DNA from: Acanthosepion lycidas
Taxonomy: Eukaryota > Mollusca > Cephalopoda > Sepiida > Sepiidae
Direction of reading: 5' to 3'
Assembly (NCBI GenBank): GCA_963932145.1
Contig: OZ010573.1
Span: 27,407,963 to 27,471,962 of the forward strand
DNA: 64,000 nucleotides
Of the stretch, positions 55,006 through 64,000 are shown piece after piece. The notes under the pieces are model-generated. The model saw only the letters and a list, made by a program, of their open reading frames with translations. It ran no database searches and was not told the origin of the DNA. Position 1 is the stretch's first letter. Each line of letters starts with the position of its first letter. Both the position numbers and the translations under genes were made by a program.

Positions 55006-55719
55006 GCACGTCATTATATAAAAATGACTGTCATTGGTGGGAGGAATTGACGTAACAAAATGATGTCTGCTTCCTTGAAGGCATGTACACTTATGACAGT
55101 AAATCTACAGCATACCAGTGCAGATTTATTGATTGAATCTAATCTGACTAGATACTGTTCCATTTTTTTTTATCTTGTAACTGCGATTGGAATTTATTTA
55201 CTCTGGAAGAGAGGTTACGTGTGACCAATTCCTGATATCTAAATCTTAAACTTCAGAGTTATTTTTAGAGAAATAAAAGTTGAACTAATTCTTATAGTTC
55301 CAGACAAAATGAATGGAGAGCAAATTTAAAATAGGTAAGCAATAACTACACAGTACTAAACATAAGAACTAGACGAGATATCTCTAGACATGGACAATGG
55401 GCCAAGAACAATTTACCACTGTAGATTAAATAAAGGGTTGTTTTTCAGGGGGTCCATGCCGCTGCTAAATGTGATACAATATCGTGATTTATAGTGGGTT
55501 TAACGACAATAAGATGGTAAAATTGCTTAAGTTTCCTCGGTATTTCCTCTTTTTGTGGACGCTTCATGTGCCTGGTAAACCCTCTACTGAAGGAGAGATA
55601 CTAACTTGAGGAATGGACTACTGGGGCCTGAGCTTAATATTATTTGTAAACTTTACCGTCAAAAGTACCTGGGAAGTATTAAATAAATGGTTCCGTTCAG
55701 AATTCCCTGTAGGCTACCC
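55006..55719. other. No recognised gene
   Basis: AT-rich. Nothing is supported. Confidence 0.4.
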
Positions 55720-56110
55720 TGATGAAGTCCCAAGGGCACAATGACCGAAACGTTGTGATAGCAACAAGAAAGATGAAGACAATAGTCCGAAAGTAAATAG
55801 TATAAATAATGGTAACTACTCATCTCAGGAATTCAAACAAAATTAAAAGTTTTGTTTAACGTTCATCATTTTTTTTTTTTTTTTTTTTAGAAATAATTAA
55901 TTTTCTATCATTGTGACATTAGGACTAATGTCCTCATCTTTGTTGTTGTTTCAGTCGTTGTGCCCTCCGGCCTTTATCATGATGAATGTTTTACACACAC
56001 GCACAAAACGTTTATTATGAAGGCCGGAGGGCACAACAGCCGAAACGCTGTGATAACAACAGCCATGATGAAGACAATTGCCCGCATGTAAATAATGATA
56101 ACTCTTCATC
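55720..56110. mobile_element. S2-tail copy and adjoining foldback, copy 2
   Basis: 55690-55830 carries a single plus-strand S2-tail module (ACCCTGATGAAGTCCCAAGG, TGACCGAAACGTTGTGATAG, AGATGAAGACAATAGTCCG). 55910-55985 and 56010-56105 are inverted modules (left TTTGTTGTTGTTTCAGTCGT, GTGCCCTCCGGCC; right GGCCGGAGGGCACAACAGCC, GAAACGCTGTGATAAC). They face each other across a CACACACGCAC loop at about 55993-56005. Confidence 0.7.
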
Positions 56111-56212
56111 CAAGAAATTCAGAGAGAAAAAAAAAAAAAAATTGTTTAATGTTTATCATTTTTTAGCAATAATTAATTTTCTATCATTGTTAATTTATTA
56201 ATCATTTTGTGA

Positions 56213-56340
56213 TAAATTTGGGTATGTAATCCCAACAATTATAAGTTACTGACATTTGGAAAAACGTTCATGAAAGTATGTTCCGAAAATAATATCCCAT
56301 AATGCATTTCGCCCCTATATTGCTTCCTCAGATGGATAAC
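56213..56340 (+). repeat. Left ~128 bp arm of a spaced inverted repeat
   Basis: AAATTTGGGTATGTAATCCC, GACATTTGGAAAAACGTTCA, TGAAAGTATGTTCCGAAAAT, AATGCATTTCGCC and CTTCCTCAGATGGATAAC. The reverse complement is at 57742-57877. Confidence 0.85.
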
Positions 56341-56364
56341 GAAAAATGTATTTGTGTGTGTTTA

Positions 56365-57025
56365 AAAGAAATTTTTTTAAGCATTTCACCCAAGTAAGGC
56401 GGGGGTACCATTAATACGCAATGGGTTACAGATAGTAGAAGCAAGAGTAAAGAAGCGTGATAGAGGAAAGTATGAAGAGAAGGACGTAGAATTAGATCAA
56501 GGCATCTGGAGATGTCGATTGACATTGCATTTGAATAGTTGGAGATTATTGCTATCAGGGAAGCAAGTAAGAGGAAGGGAGTTTCACAGATGGGAAGTGC
56601 AAGACATGAACCTATTGGAGTAGAAGAGACGGCTACATTTAACCGTTTCGTCAGTGAAAAGGTGGGACTAAGATGCCAACCTACTAGCACGTTTAAATTC
56701 ATGCAGTTTGGGAACCAGTGAAAGTAGCTCGTCGGAGCAGGTACCGTAAAAGTATTTGTAGAAAAGACAGAGGGAAGCGAGGCCACATCTGTGGGAGAGC
56801 GACTGTAAACGAGATGCCAGATCAGGGCCAATCACATTGCATATCCGTCTCTGGATTTTGTCGAGGCCCTTAAGACGAACAGCGGGAGCACCAGACCATA
56901 TATGACAGCAGTATTCCACGCAAAGGCGAATGGTTGATTTATAGATTTGAAGGATGGGACTCGGGAGAGAAAAAAAACTTTCTGATGCGACACAGAGAAC
57001 CAACTTTTCTTACTATTTTTCCCAA
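56365..57025 (-). mobile_element. LINE family A, C-terminal and 3' end
   Basis: Minus-strand frame 57003-56668: SPILQIYKSTIRLCVEYCCH, IWSGAPAVRLKGLDKIQRRI, CNVIGPDLASRLQSLSHRCG, LASLCLFYKYFYGTCSDELL, LVPKLHEFKRASRLAS, then a frameshift into the final block. The 3' terminus is at 56368-56435 (plus strand TTTTTTTAAGCATTTCACCC, AAGTAAGGCGGGGGTACC). This is the highest-quality C-terminal frame of the family. It lies inside the inverted repeat 56213-57877. Confidence 0.85.
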
Positions 57026-57059
57026 GCTGGCGTTGCTCGAGGCTACAAAAGAGAAAGAA

Positions 57060-57400
57060 AAGACTTTTAAGAAAATCATTATTTACATTATTCGGACTAT
57101 TGTCCTCATCTATGTCGCTATATTTATTATAACGTTTCGGCCGTTGTACGCTCCGGCCTTCTTCGGGTGTTTGGAATGTCGAACTTAACCCATTATTTCG
57201 CTCACTGGGGTAGACTGTTCTAGTTCCACGTCTCATGTTTTTTTATGGATGTCAGTTATCATTTATCTCCTGTTAATTTCCCTCTGAAAGTTCTCACTGC
57301 TTTAACCGGGTATTGAACTCACACTCTTTGGGCCCTGTCACTAGATCAAACCAATGCCTTTATCCACTGTGTCATTTGTCCTTGAGGACATCTGTGTATG
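57060..57400 (-). mobile_element. tRNA-like SINE (type S2)
   Basis: Minus strand from about 57395: the head with GTGGATAAAGGC-like box A and GAGTTCAATACCCGG-like box B, then AACATGAGACGTGGAACTAG, CAGTCTACCCCAGTGAGCG, GAAGAAGGCCGGAGCGTACA, ACGGCCGAAACGTTATAATA, GATGAGGACAATAGTCCGAA and an AATGTAAATAATG tail at 57065. Confidence 0.75.
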
Positions 57401-57741
57401 AATTTCTGGGTATTATAAACCTAATGTCTTCAGCAACCATTTTTACCGGTGCTCATATTGCAATTTTCTGCTGTTATCACATGTTTTTACCAGAGCTCAT
57501 ATTGCAACTTTTGTTGTTATCATCGCTTTTCTCTGGCACTCCTTATTACTGGTTCCCATATTGTATTCATTTCTATGCTTGGTCGGCTCAGGAGATTTTT
57601 GTGGCCTAGCATATATGCTGATTCCTTAAGTTTACGAATTTTCCAATGGTGTTCCTTGTCTATGAAAATCGTTTAACATTTTATATTCTCCGCATTAAGT
57701 GTCCGAGTTTTGAGATTATTCATCTCAAAATTCTTCAGAAT

Positions 57742-57877
57742 TTTTTGTTATCCATCTGAGGAAGCCATATAGGCGAAATGCATTATCAGGCATTATTTTC
57801 GAAACATACTTTCATGAAAGTTTTTCCAAATGTCAATAAGATGTAACTCTGTCGGGATTACATACCCAAATTTATTA
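57742..57877 (-). repeat. Right ~136 bp arm of a spaced inverted repeat
   Basis: Reverse complement of 56213-56340 with a few substitutions and a short indel (GTTATCCATCTGAGGAAGCC ... CATACCCAAATTT on the plus strand). It holds CTGAGGA...GGCGAAA, a CTGANGA...GAAA half-motif. Confidence 0.85.
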
Positions 57878-59167
57878 CTTACTGTCGACATGGAGAACGA
57901 AGGGATGAAAATAATACTTTTCTCAAAGATTTTCTTACTTTGCCCAAATATTTTACCACTGAATATGGCGGAAGAGTGCACCCCCCCACAACCGTATCGT
58001 ATGCCCAGAAACCAAACGAATATTACTTAACAATAGTAGACCCAAGTCGCATTTACTCAACATAACAACGATCTGCCAATCGAGTTTCTCACCGAGCGTA
58101 TGTTTTTATGTAATTAAATTCGGTGACGCATATATTTGCCCAGGATTGAGACAATTTCAAACATACGTATATACCTTTTGCGATGCGGAATTTAGAAACG
58201 ATTTCTACAACCCCCACCTCCGACACACACACACTCTTTAAACTTTCTAGCTGTTTGTCGTTATTGTCATTGTTTCTTTGTTAAGACTCGCATTCATTTC
58301 TCTTTCCTCCAAATATTTCTCTCTCTCTCTTTCTTTCTCTCTCTCTTTCTCTCTTTTTCTTTTGTGCACTTTTACATCAATCTTGAACTTCCTTCATTCC
58401 CTTACTTCTTCACCAGTCGCACTTTTAAACGATTTCCCGCCGTTTGAAAACTCAAAGATCTTCGCCTTTGCGACTAGCGCTGTTGACATGTTTGCCTGCC
58501 AATGTCAACTGACTGGACATGTCTATCATTTTTACCGGAAAGAAAACGTTATTAACAGACAAAAGTTAAGACAAGTAGCAAATTTTATTAAGTGTATGAA
58601 TTATTGTATGTTATTGTATTTATTTATTTATTTGCTTATGTTCGTCGATGGATTTGCTTGAGCTAAACGCCTATTACCTAAAATTTAAGTAAAGGATTTA
58701 ACTGTCTCTCCTTGCTGTTAAAATGCGAGTCATTTTATTTTATAATATAGGGAACTCCACACTTTAACATAATGGGTGTTTCTCGAAATTATCCAGTTCC
58801 ACCAACTTTTTCCGCAGGCTTCATGATGTGCCTCTGACCTTACTCCTTTCGTACAATGCGAATGCGATTCTTTGAAGATGTATGAACCTCATAAAAGTGC
58901 GTTTAGCTTTCGGGCGTAGTAATTCGTAACGCCGTAGAGCAGTTGTTAGGAAAGTGCAAACTGTGCTGGGTGTGTGTGCGTTGGGGGGGGGGGTACAGAT
59001 CGTTATTTTCAGATAACGTCCTTAATCCAAATATACACCAAATTTCAGCCTTTTAAAAATGCATGCAAAGATTCCATTTTATTACTCTTTCCTGAATAAA
59101 TTGTCCTCTTTGTTGATGTCATATCAATCTCTTTCAGAATTTAACTTAAAACATTATATAACCCACG

Positions 59168-59170
<3 letters not shown>
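57878..59170. other. 1.3 kb stretch without gene
   Basis: (CT)n-type tract at 58317-58350, G-run at 58983-58991. Open frames there have no recognisable domain. Confidence 0.4.

Positions 59171-59228
<58 letters not shown>
59171..59228. repeat. (TA)n microsatellite
   Basis: TA array of about 58 bp. Confidence 0.95.
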
Positions 59229-59235
<7 letters not shown>

Positions 59236-59299
59236 TCAACCTTGGTTATAATGCTGCTGCCAACATTAACATGGGGTGAATGATTTGCTTGTAATCGGA

Positions 59300-59520
59300 C
59301 ATTATGTTACTTGTTTCTGAAGTCCCGCAGTGGGGATACGAGTCTTAAAGATCAAGTTGATAGAGGACGTCAATGTACAATTGACAATCAACATCTGAAA
59401 ATACTAGTCGAACAAAACCCACATCAAAGTGTCTCAGATAATGGGTGTCAGTATTTCAACAATATCAGACCAAACCTTATTTCAAACAACACAGATATTG
59501 TCGGCAGGTTGGCATAATTG
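59300..59520 (+). pseudogene. Mariner transposase helix-turn-helix scrap
   Basis: The frame 59311-59517 reads KSRSGDTSLKDQVDRGRQCT, IDNQHLKILVEQNPHQSVSD, then NGCQYFNNIRPNLIS. It follows the mariner pattern 'FKSGD-SLEDKPRSGRPS-ID---L--LVE-NP-QT-RELA', the GRP hook and second helix-turn-helix. Only this part survives. Confidence 0.65.
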
Positions 59521-59639
59521 GTTTGCTTCTGGTTGTCATGATGACCTTTCAGATGGGTTTTTTTTACATAACCTACCCCCGACAAAAGCACACACACAAA
59601 CACACACCAAGACTGCATATTAGTTGACAAATTGGAGTG

Positions 59640-60100
59640 AATGCCTCTTCAGGGATCACGCTGATCTGACTATGATCGTGACATTCATCCTCAAAGGCGT
59701 TGCTTTGCCTCGCTCCTTAATAAAATGCTTCTACTCTGTACGATTACATATAATGGCTGGCCACTTGTATCCGAGGATGCCCATCTACTAGGGGAAGCTA
59801 GCCAATCTGTTGCAGACGCCTGCTCAGGCACATTTGTGTTTTTTCAACACCCACAGAGCGCACCTGTGGTTTATACTGCAACTATACTGAGCGGTCCTTA
59901 GTTACAGTTTTGGGAAGAGATGACGTTATCTAGCGTAATCAACAGTCTGAACAAAGTCAGCACGCTCAAACCCTTGGTCACGATGACTAGTGACTTCGTG
60001 CTAGCACAGCCATCGACGGCTCTCAAAGGGCACCGTCTACCCAATTTCACTCACAAGGCTACATACATATGACGTAGGGCTTCTTGCAGGCATGAGCTTA
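59640..60100 (+). other. GC-richer unclassified segment
   Basis: Base composition rises clearly above the surroundings, with words such as GGCACCGTCTACCC and CCGAGGATGCCCATCT. A CCTTAATAAAATGCTTCT stretch at 59715 contains a polyadenylation signal. No long frame, tRNA or terminal repeat was found. It may be a solo LTR or old transposon part; this is only a guess. Confidence 0.25.
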
Positions 60101-60414
60101 CGGATATATCACAATAATTTCTAGCTATAAATAATAATTCGTGTATGGTTGATAAACCGTAAAAAAATCAATCAATCTTGCGGTAACGTCCTCAACAAAA
60201 TGTTAATGTTCTTTGGTTTGTGAGTGATAGAAAACAGAGAGTATTTACAATTTCATAAATACAAATAGAATCCCAGGGACTGACTAAGTGGGAAACGTCA
60301 ATTTCCAGAGAAAATGCTAATAAGCCAACACGAAGTTCGCCGTACAGAGGAGTCTTTCGTAAATTACCAAAAAGAAACACAGACTTCTGAAACCTGCTAT
60401 ATTAAGTCCTGGTT

Positions 60415-60812
60415 AAGACGATGAACTACATCCGACAGCAAGGCCTCTGATCAGGAGGTTTTGAGGAGTGTGGAACCACCTCTTAATTGCTGGTCCACCC
60501 TGACTCGGAGTAGTAGCACCTGTTAGGGTCCAAGCTATGGGTAAATAGTTAACCCCTAAACTGGCGTCAAAACACTATGAAAGTGTAAAAATAGGATTTA
60601 ATACCGGAAATACTTTTTTTAAAGCAATTATTACCAGCAATACATTTTTGAAAAAACATTACCAGCAATAGATTTCTGAAGAAAAAAAATATTACCAACA
60701 ATAGATTTTTGGGAAAAAAATATCACCAGCAATAAAAAATTTTGTCGGCATTAAATAACCCATTGAGGCTGATATGCCGTAAAACAAAACAAACAAAACC
60801 AAACCTGTTATC
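60415..60812 (+). mobile_element. Unclassified SINE-like repeat, copy 2
   Basis: Head TGAACTACATCCGACAGCAA, GTCCACCCTGACTCGGAGTA, GTAGCACCTGTTAGGGTCC. The middle has four ACCAGCAATA-type units (60634, 60661, 60694, 60725; about 27-33 bp apart) with A or T runs. Tail GGCATTAAATAACCCATTGA, GGCTGATATGCCGT, AAACAAAACAAACAAAACC. Same order as 36660-37195. Confidence 0.7.
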
Positions 60813-61676
60813 GAATAAGTGTTCCAAAGTATAGATTCAAATGCTTATATAATAAAACCACTGTTCTTCAGCAAACGAAATTACAGTGGTTTTCTCATGT
60901 AGAATTTAAAAAAAATAGTTGATATATTAGGCGCACAAAAAGGCGCTCTTACTCAACGCGAAACTGAAACAGAAAGAATTTGTCTATATACAATAAACTT
61001 ATGTGAAAAGAAAAGAAGGCCGTAATGGCTTGCGCAAAATATTCTTTCGAGTGCCTAATAGAAACCAAGCCAGGTAGAGAAAAATGTTTACATGGAAGTG
61101 GGAATTACACTAGTTGATAAAGTTAAAAATGTCCTTGGTAAAGGGATACATTAAAAGTTGAAGTTGATGTTCTGACCTATCAAGAATCGTAGTAGCAAAG
61201 CGTTACTTGTTGAATGAGGAGTGCTGAATTAAGAATTGATAGTAGCGATGTACCTTCAAGGAAGACATCATCAGCATCTCCTTGAAGGTCCTTTCAGACG
61301 AACAAATTGTCAGTTTTTAATTTTGGTATGTTGTCCGGAATTTTTGTTTAGCCTTGTGGCATTTCGGAATCTAAAGTCTCTTATGAGTTTTTTTCCTAAT
61401 CTTTTTTCTTTTTTCATTTTTTTTTTTTTTTTGACAACATTCGATTTTTATTAACATAAGCCAGACACAGCGTCGCCATAATCAGGCTTAAAATCAAGAC
61501 TTATCAAGAAAGATCCCGTCCGAACACTTTGTTGCTTTTTCAGTCGTGATGTTACCGAGGTTGAGAAAATTTGACCAACTAAAACACACTAGTGCATTAA
61601 TGTATGGATTTTTAAAAATATTTTGTTTATATATTTTTTATTTGTTCTCCATGCACATATTCTACGAGTGCTTTTA
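60813..61676. other. No recognised gene
   Basis: AT-rich, T-run at 61418-61432. Nothing is supported. Confidence 0.4.
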
Positions 61677-61777
61677 TTAGGTTGGTGCAAAAATAAGACG
61701 TAATAATGTCGTTTTTTGACGTTAGAAAATACGTCAAAAAACGACATTATTACATCATTATTTTTGCACCAACCAAA
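61677..61777. mobile_element. Palindromic mariner-type MITE, copy 3
   Basis: Starts TTAGGTTGGTGCAAAAATAA and ends TTATTTTTGCACCAACCAAA, with TA on both sides. The inner GACGTAATAATGTCG and its complement match copy 1 at 3605-3701, so these two belong to one subfamily. The apex is GACGTTAGAAAATACGTC. Confidence 0.9.
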
Positions 61778-61973
61778 TAACTGGTAAATGGTCAGGTAAC
61801 GTTTGACGTACTCAGAAAAGTTAGTTTTTTTTTTTTATTTTATTTAACTACTTTTTTGTCATATATGTATTTCTTTTTAAGTTCTTTGAAAAGTTTTGAT
61901 ATTTCTATCCTGTTCTCAGATTGTGCCTTTAGCTGTCTTCTTTTCTTAAAGACCCCCTGCCACACACACACGC

Positions 61974-62027
61974 AAATATATATATATATATGCGTGTGTG
62001 TGTGTGTGTGTGTGCATATATATATTA
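61974..62027. repeat. (TA)n(TG)n(TA)n compound microsatellite
   Basis: TA, then GTGTGTG, then TA again. Confidence 0.9.
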
Positions 62028-62066
62028 ATTAATAATGCACCTTAATTAATATTGTAAAATAGTAAT

Positions 62067-62475
62067 TCAAAGAATAAATCAATAACGTTAATGTAATTAA
62101 TGGCGATCTCACTTGGCAAACAGATTAAGAAGGCATTAACTTACTTGCCACTCGCTGAACGACACGATACTTGTTTTTATTAATTGTACATTGGATTAGA
62201 TGTTTAGTCCATATTGTTCGCAAGTACTTCCGACAAGTATCACATTCATTTTCGTTTTGGAATTTTTACCTGAAATTGAGGAAAGAAATAACAAGATGGT
62301 GAATGTTTTCACTGAAAGTACTTGCGAACAACATGAACCGAAAATCTAATCCATTGTACAATTAATAAAACAAAGGATCGCGTCCTTCAGCGAGTGGTCA
62401 GTGAGTCAATGCCTTCTTAATCTGTTAGTGAAGTGAATTCGCCATTAATTACATTAACTGTATTGATTTATTCTT

Positions 62476-62478
<3 letters not shown>
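62067..62478. repeat. Older large palindrome, ~164 bp arms
   Basis: Left arm 62067-62230 (TCAAAGAATAAATCAATAAC ... GTTCGCAAGTACTT). Right arm 62314-62478 is its reverse complement with scattered changes (roughly 85% by eye). Spacer 62231-62313. A TA array starts exactly where the right arm ends. Confidence 0.9.

Positions 62479-62557
<79 letters not shown>
62478..62557. repeat. (TA)n between two palindromes
   Basis: 80 bp pure TA array bridging the two inverted repeats. Confidence 0.95.
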
Positions 62558-62560
<3 letters not shown>

Positions 62561-62654
62561 AGCAAATATGTGGATATAGACCCGACAGTATGAAGAAAAA
62601 TATACGGAAAAAACAAACAAAAATCCTTATATGCAATTATGCTGTTTTAATGTT

Positions 62655-62706
62655 AATATGTCAACGTCGGACGTTTCGGTTTAATAAACCATCTTCAGGA
62701 CATATT
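62655..62706 (-). ncRNA. Hammerhead-ribozyme-like fold, left arm
   Basis: On the minus strand: AATATGTC, CTGAAGA, one unpaired T, GGTTT-ATT-AAACC (stem II), GAAA, CGT-CCG-ACG (stem III), TT, GACATATT. Stem I AATATGTC/GACATATT pairs over 8 bp. The fold is the same as in the right arm but with a fully Watson-Crick stem II. The extra T beside stem II departs from the textbook core. Confidence 0.5.
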
Positions 62707-63005
62707 CATAAAATATAATTAACATTATCAATTGAACATGACAAAGACGATGGACATAAGAACAAGACTTATCCAAACAGATAACTGAAAGTTTTATATT
62801 TATCAGCGTTCCGTTTTAAACATGGTCACGTTGTCGTCACGTGGGTTCCTAAATTTTCACAGCGTCGCCCACGTGACGACAACGTGACCATGTTTAAAAC
62901 GGAACGCTGATCATATAAAACTTTCAGTTATCTGTTTGGATAAGTCTTGTTCTTATGCCCATCGTCTTTGTCATGTTCAATTGATAATGTTAATCATATT
63001 TTATG

Positions 63006-63057
63006 AATATGTCCTGAAGATGGTTTATTAGACCGAAACGTCCGACGTTGACATATT
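63006..63057 (+). ncRNA. Hammerhead-ribozyme-like fold, right arm
   Basis: Stem I 5' strand AATATGTC (63006-63013); CTGAAGA box (63014-63020); one T; stem II GGTTT/AGACC with ATT loop (63022-63034, one G-T pair); GAAA box (63035-63038); very short stem III CGT/ACG (63039-63047); TT (63048-63049), the place where cleavage would fall; stem I 3' strand GACATATT (63050-63057). CTGANGA and GAAA with short stem III is the layout known from hammerheads of Penelope-like elements and animal retrozymes. The single unpaired T after CTGAAGA makes activity uncertain. Confidence 0.5.
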
Positions 63058-63152
63058 AACATTAAAACAGCATAATTGCATATAAGGATTTTTGTTTGTT
63101 TTTTCCGTATATTTTTCTTCATACTGTCGGATCTATATCCATATATTTGCTT

Positions 63153-63154
<2 letters not shown>

Positions 63155-63190
<36 letters not shown>

Positions 63191-63653
63191 TTGCGGATTA
63201 ACCATTCCATAATTTTCGAAACCGCTACTAGAGAATGCTCTCTGGACTATAAATATTCTGCAATATTATTTCTCGCTCTCTTCTGACCTTATCCGCTTAT
63301 TCGTTAATATGTAACGTCTCGCGGAGAACACGCCTGCTTTTGGGAAACACAGAAACATACATACACACACGTACGTGCACATATTCACTCACTACGCATA
63401 CTTTGGACGAAACGATTTTCACATTCATTTGTCACACACATTATTGTCTTTGTCACTTGTAACCCTTTTGTTGTTAATACATTATCATTTGTTTGTACAT
63501 ATATATTGGTTCTTGTCGTTTCTTTACATTTCTTTACGTGGATTCACATCCTGAGCCCGCCATGATTGTTGTTGGTATTTCAGGAGACAGAGTGTTATTC
63601 CCAATTTCAAACACCGACGTTACTAACTTCCAAAAAGAAGTTGGTAACCGCGT

Positions 63654-63704
<51 letters not shown>
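63155..63704. repeat. (CA)n(TA)n and later (TA)n arrays
   Basis: CA then TA repeats at 63152-63190 and TA repeats at about 63659-63704. Between them no gene is supported. Confidence 0.9.
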
Positions 63705-63706
<2 letters not shown>

Positions 63707-64000
63707 TGGTATGTAATTTCTTGTCTTCAGTTGTCAGGTTGGCGATATCGAAAAATTTGGACAACTAGAAAAGATTCGCAAGTTTGCGTATGGATTTTCC
63801 TTTTTCCTCCCATCCATATGGCGTAAATTCTTTGAGGATGTAAAAAAATAGTAGTCGGATTTTCCATCTTCTCGTTTAAATAGGATTCAGCAAATCTCTT
63901 TTGAATACCTAGGAAATAAGATAAATTCTACTGTAAACAATGTGAAAATTCACATAGCTAAAGCGCCTTGAATACAATGGATGTAATCTGAAAATCTGAT
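63705..64000. other. No recognised feature to window end
   Basis: AT-rich sequence without a supported frame or repeat. Confidence 0.4.

Larger units (their letters stand above)
62558..63154. repeat. Near-perfect 597 bp palindrome
   Basis: Left arm 62558-62845 begins GTAAGCAAATATGTGGATAT and ends GTCGTCACGTGGG. Right arm 62868-63154 is its reverse complement with only a handful of differences. Spacer 62846-62867 is 22 bp. No frame encodes a recognisable protein. Each arm includes a hammerhead-like segment. A TA array on the left and CA/TA array on the right abut the ends exactly. Possible origins are two head-to-head Penelope-type terminal repeats, an inverted retrozyme pair, or a long hairpin transposon. 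Confidence 0.95.

Noticed and set aside
62067..62478. Hammerhead motif in the older palindrome
   Set aside because: CGCTGAACGACAC was examined, but it lacks a CTGANGA box with a following GAAA and stems.

Overview
This 64 kb window is AT-rich, repeat-dominated nuclear DNA of an animal. No complete host gene could be supported. Long (TA)n, (CA)n and (ATT)n microsatellites, kilobase pyrimidine tracts, tRNA- and 5S-derived SINEs, decayed jockey/CR1-like and RTE-like LINE 3' ends, mariner/Tigger DNA transposons and mariner-type MITEs fit a mollusc. The mixture resembles a cephalopod such as an octopus. That placement is inference from repeat style and remembered LINE C-terminal motifs, not from a species marker.

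Layout. 0-10 kb: a decayed RTE-like LINE 3' end (2.4-3.0 kb), a local duplication with T-rich tracts and a palindromic MITE (3.5-4.2 kb), pieces of two jockey/CR1-like LINE families, a mariner remnant (5.9-6.1 kb), a 5S-tRNA composite SINE nested in a LINE (7.5-8.5 kb), and a Tc1/mariner-like element nested in an RTE-like LINE (9.2-9.7 kb). 10-20 kb: a second MITE, a second composite SINE, many microsatellites, a Penelope-like RT scrap, an inverted SINE and another RTE-like LINE end. 20-30 kb: a tRNA SINE, a mariner-ended 0.85 kb element, a LINE, a decayed DDE transposase (26.5-27.5 kb), another SINE type, and the two best candidates for real or recently real coding sequence (28.4-29.3 kb). 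30-40 kb: a simpler 5S SINE, a 1.1 kb minisatellite with 184 bp higher-order period, the longest LINE reverse-transcriptase remnant, a foldback element and a pyrimidine tract. 40-53 kb: LINE ends, a 1.2 kb pyrimidine tract, an inverted LINE pair, a triplicated LINE end, and an unclassified 4.4 kb mosaic with roughly 0.9 kb inverted arms. 53-64 kb: a LINE interrupted by a Tigger-like transposon, foldback repeats, an inverted repeat enclosing a LINE and a SINE, a mariner scrap, a third MITE, and two consecutive large palindromes.

The most notable structure is the near-perfect 597 bp palindrome at 62558-63154. Each 287-288 bp arm carries a segment that can fold as a hammerhead-ribozyme-like three-stem junction, with CTGAAGA and GAAA core boxes, an 8 bp stem I and a TT at the expected cleavage position. 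An older palindrome of about 410 bp lies just upstream. A looser CTGANGA...GAAAC half-motif recurs in other repeats of the window.

The parts do not form a pathway. The window reads as layered transposon insertions whose order can partly be recovered from nested copies. All percentages and alignments here are by eye; no search or folding program was run.
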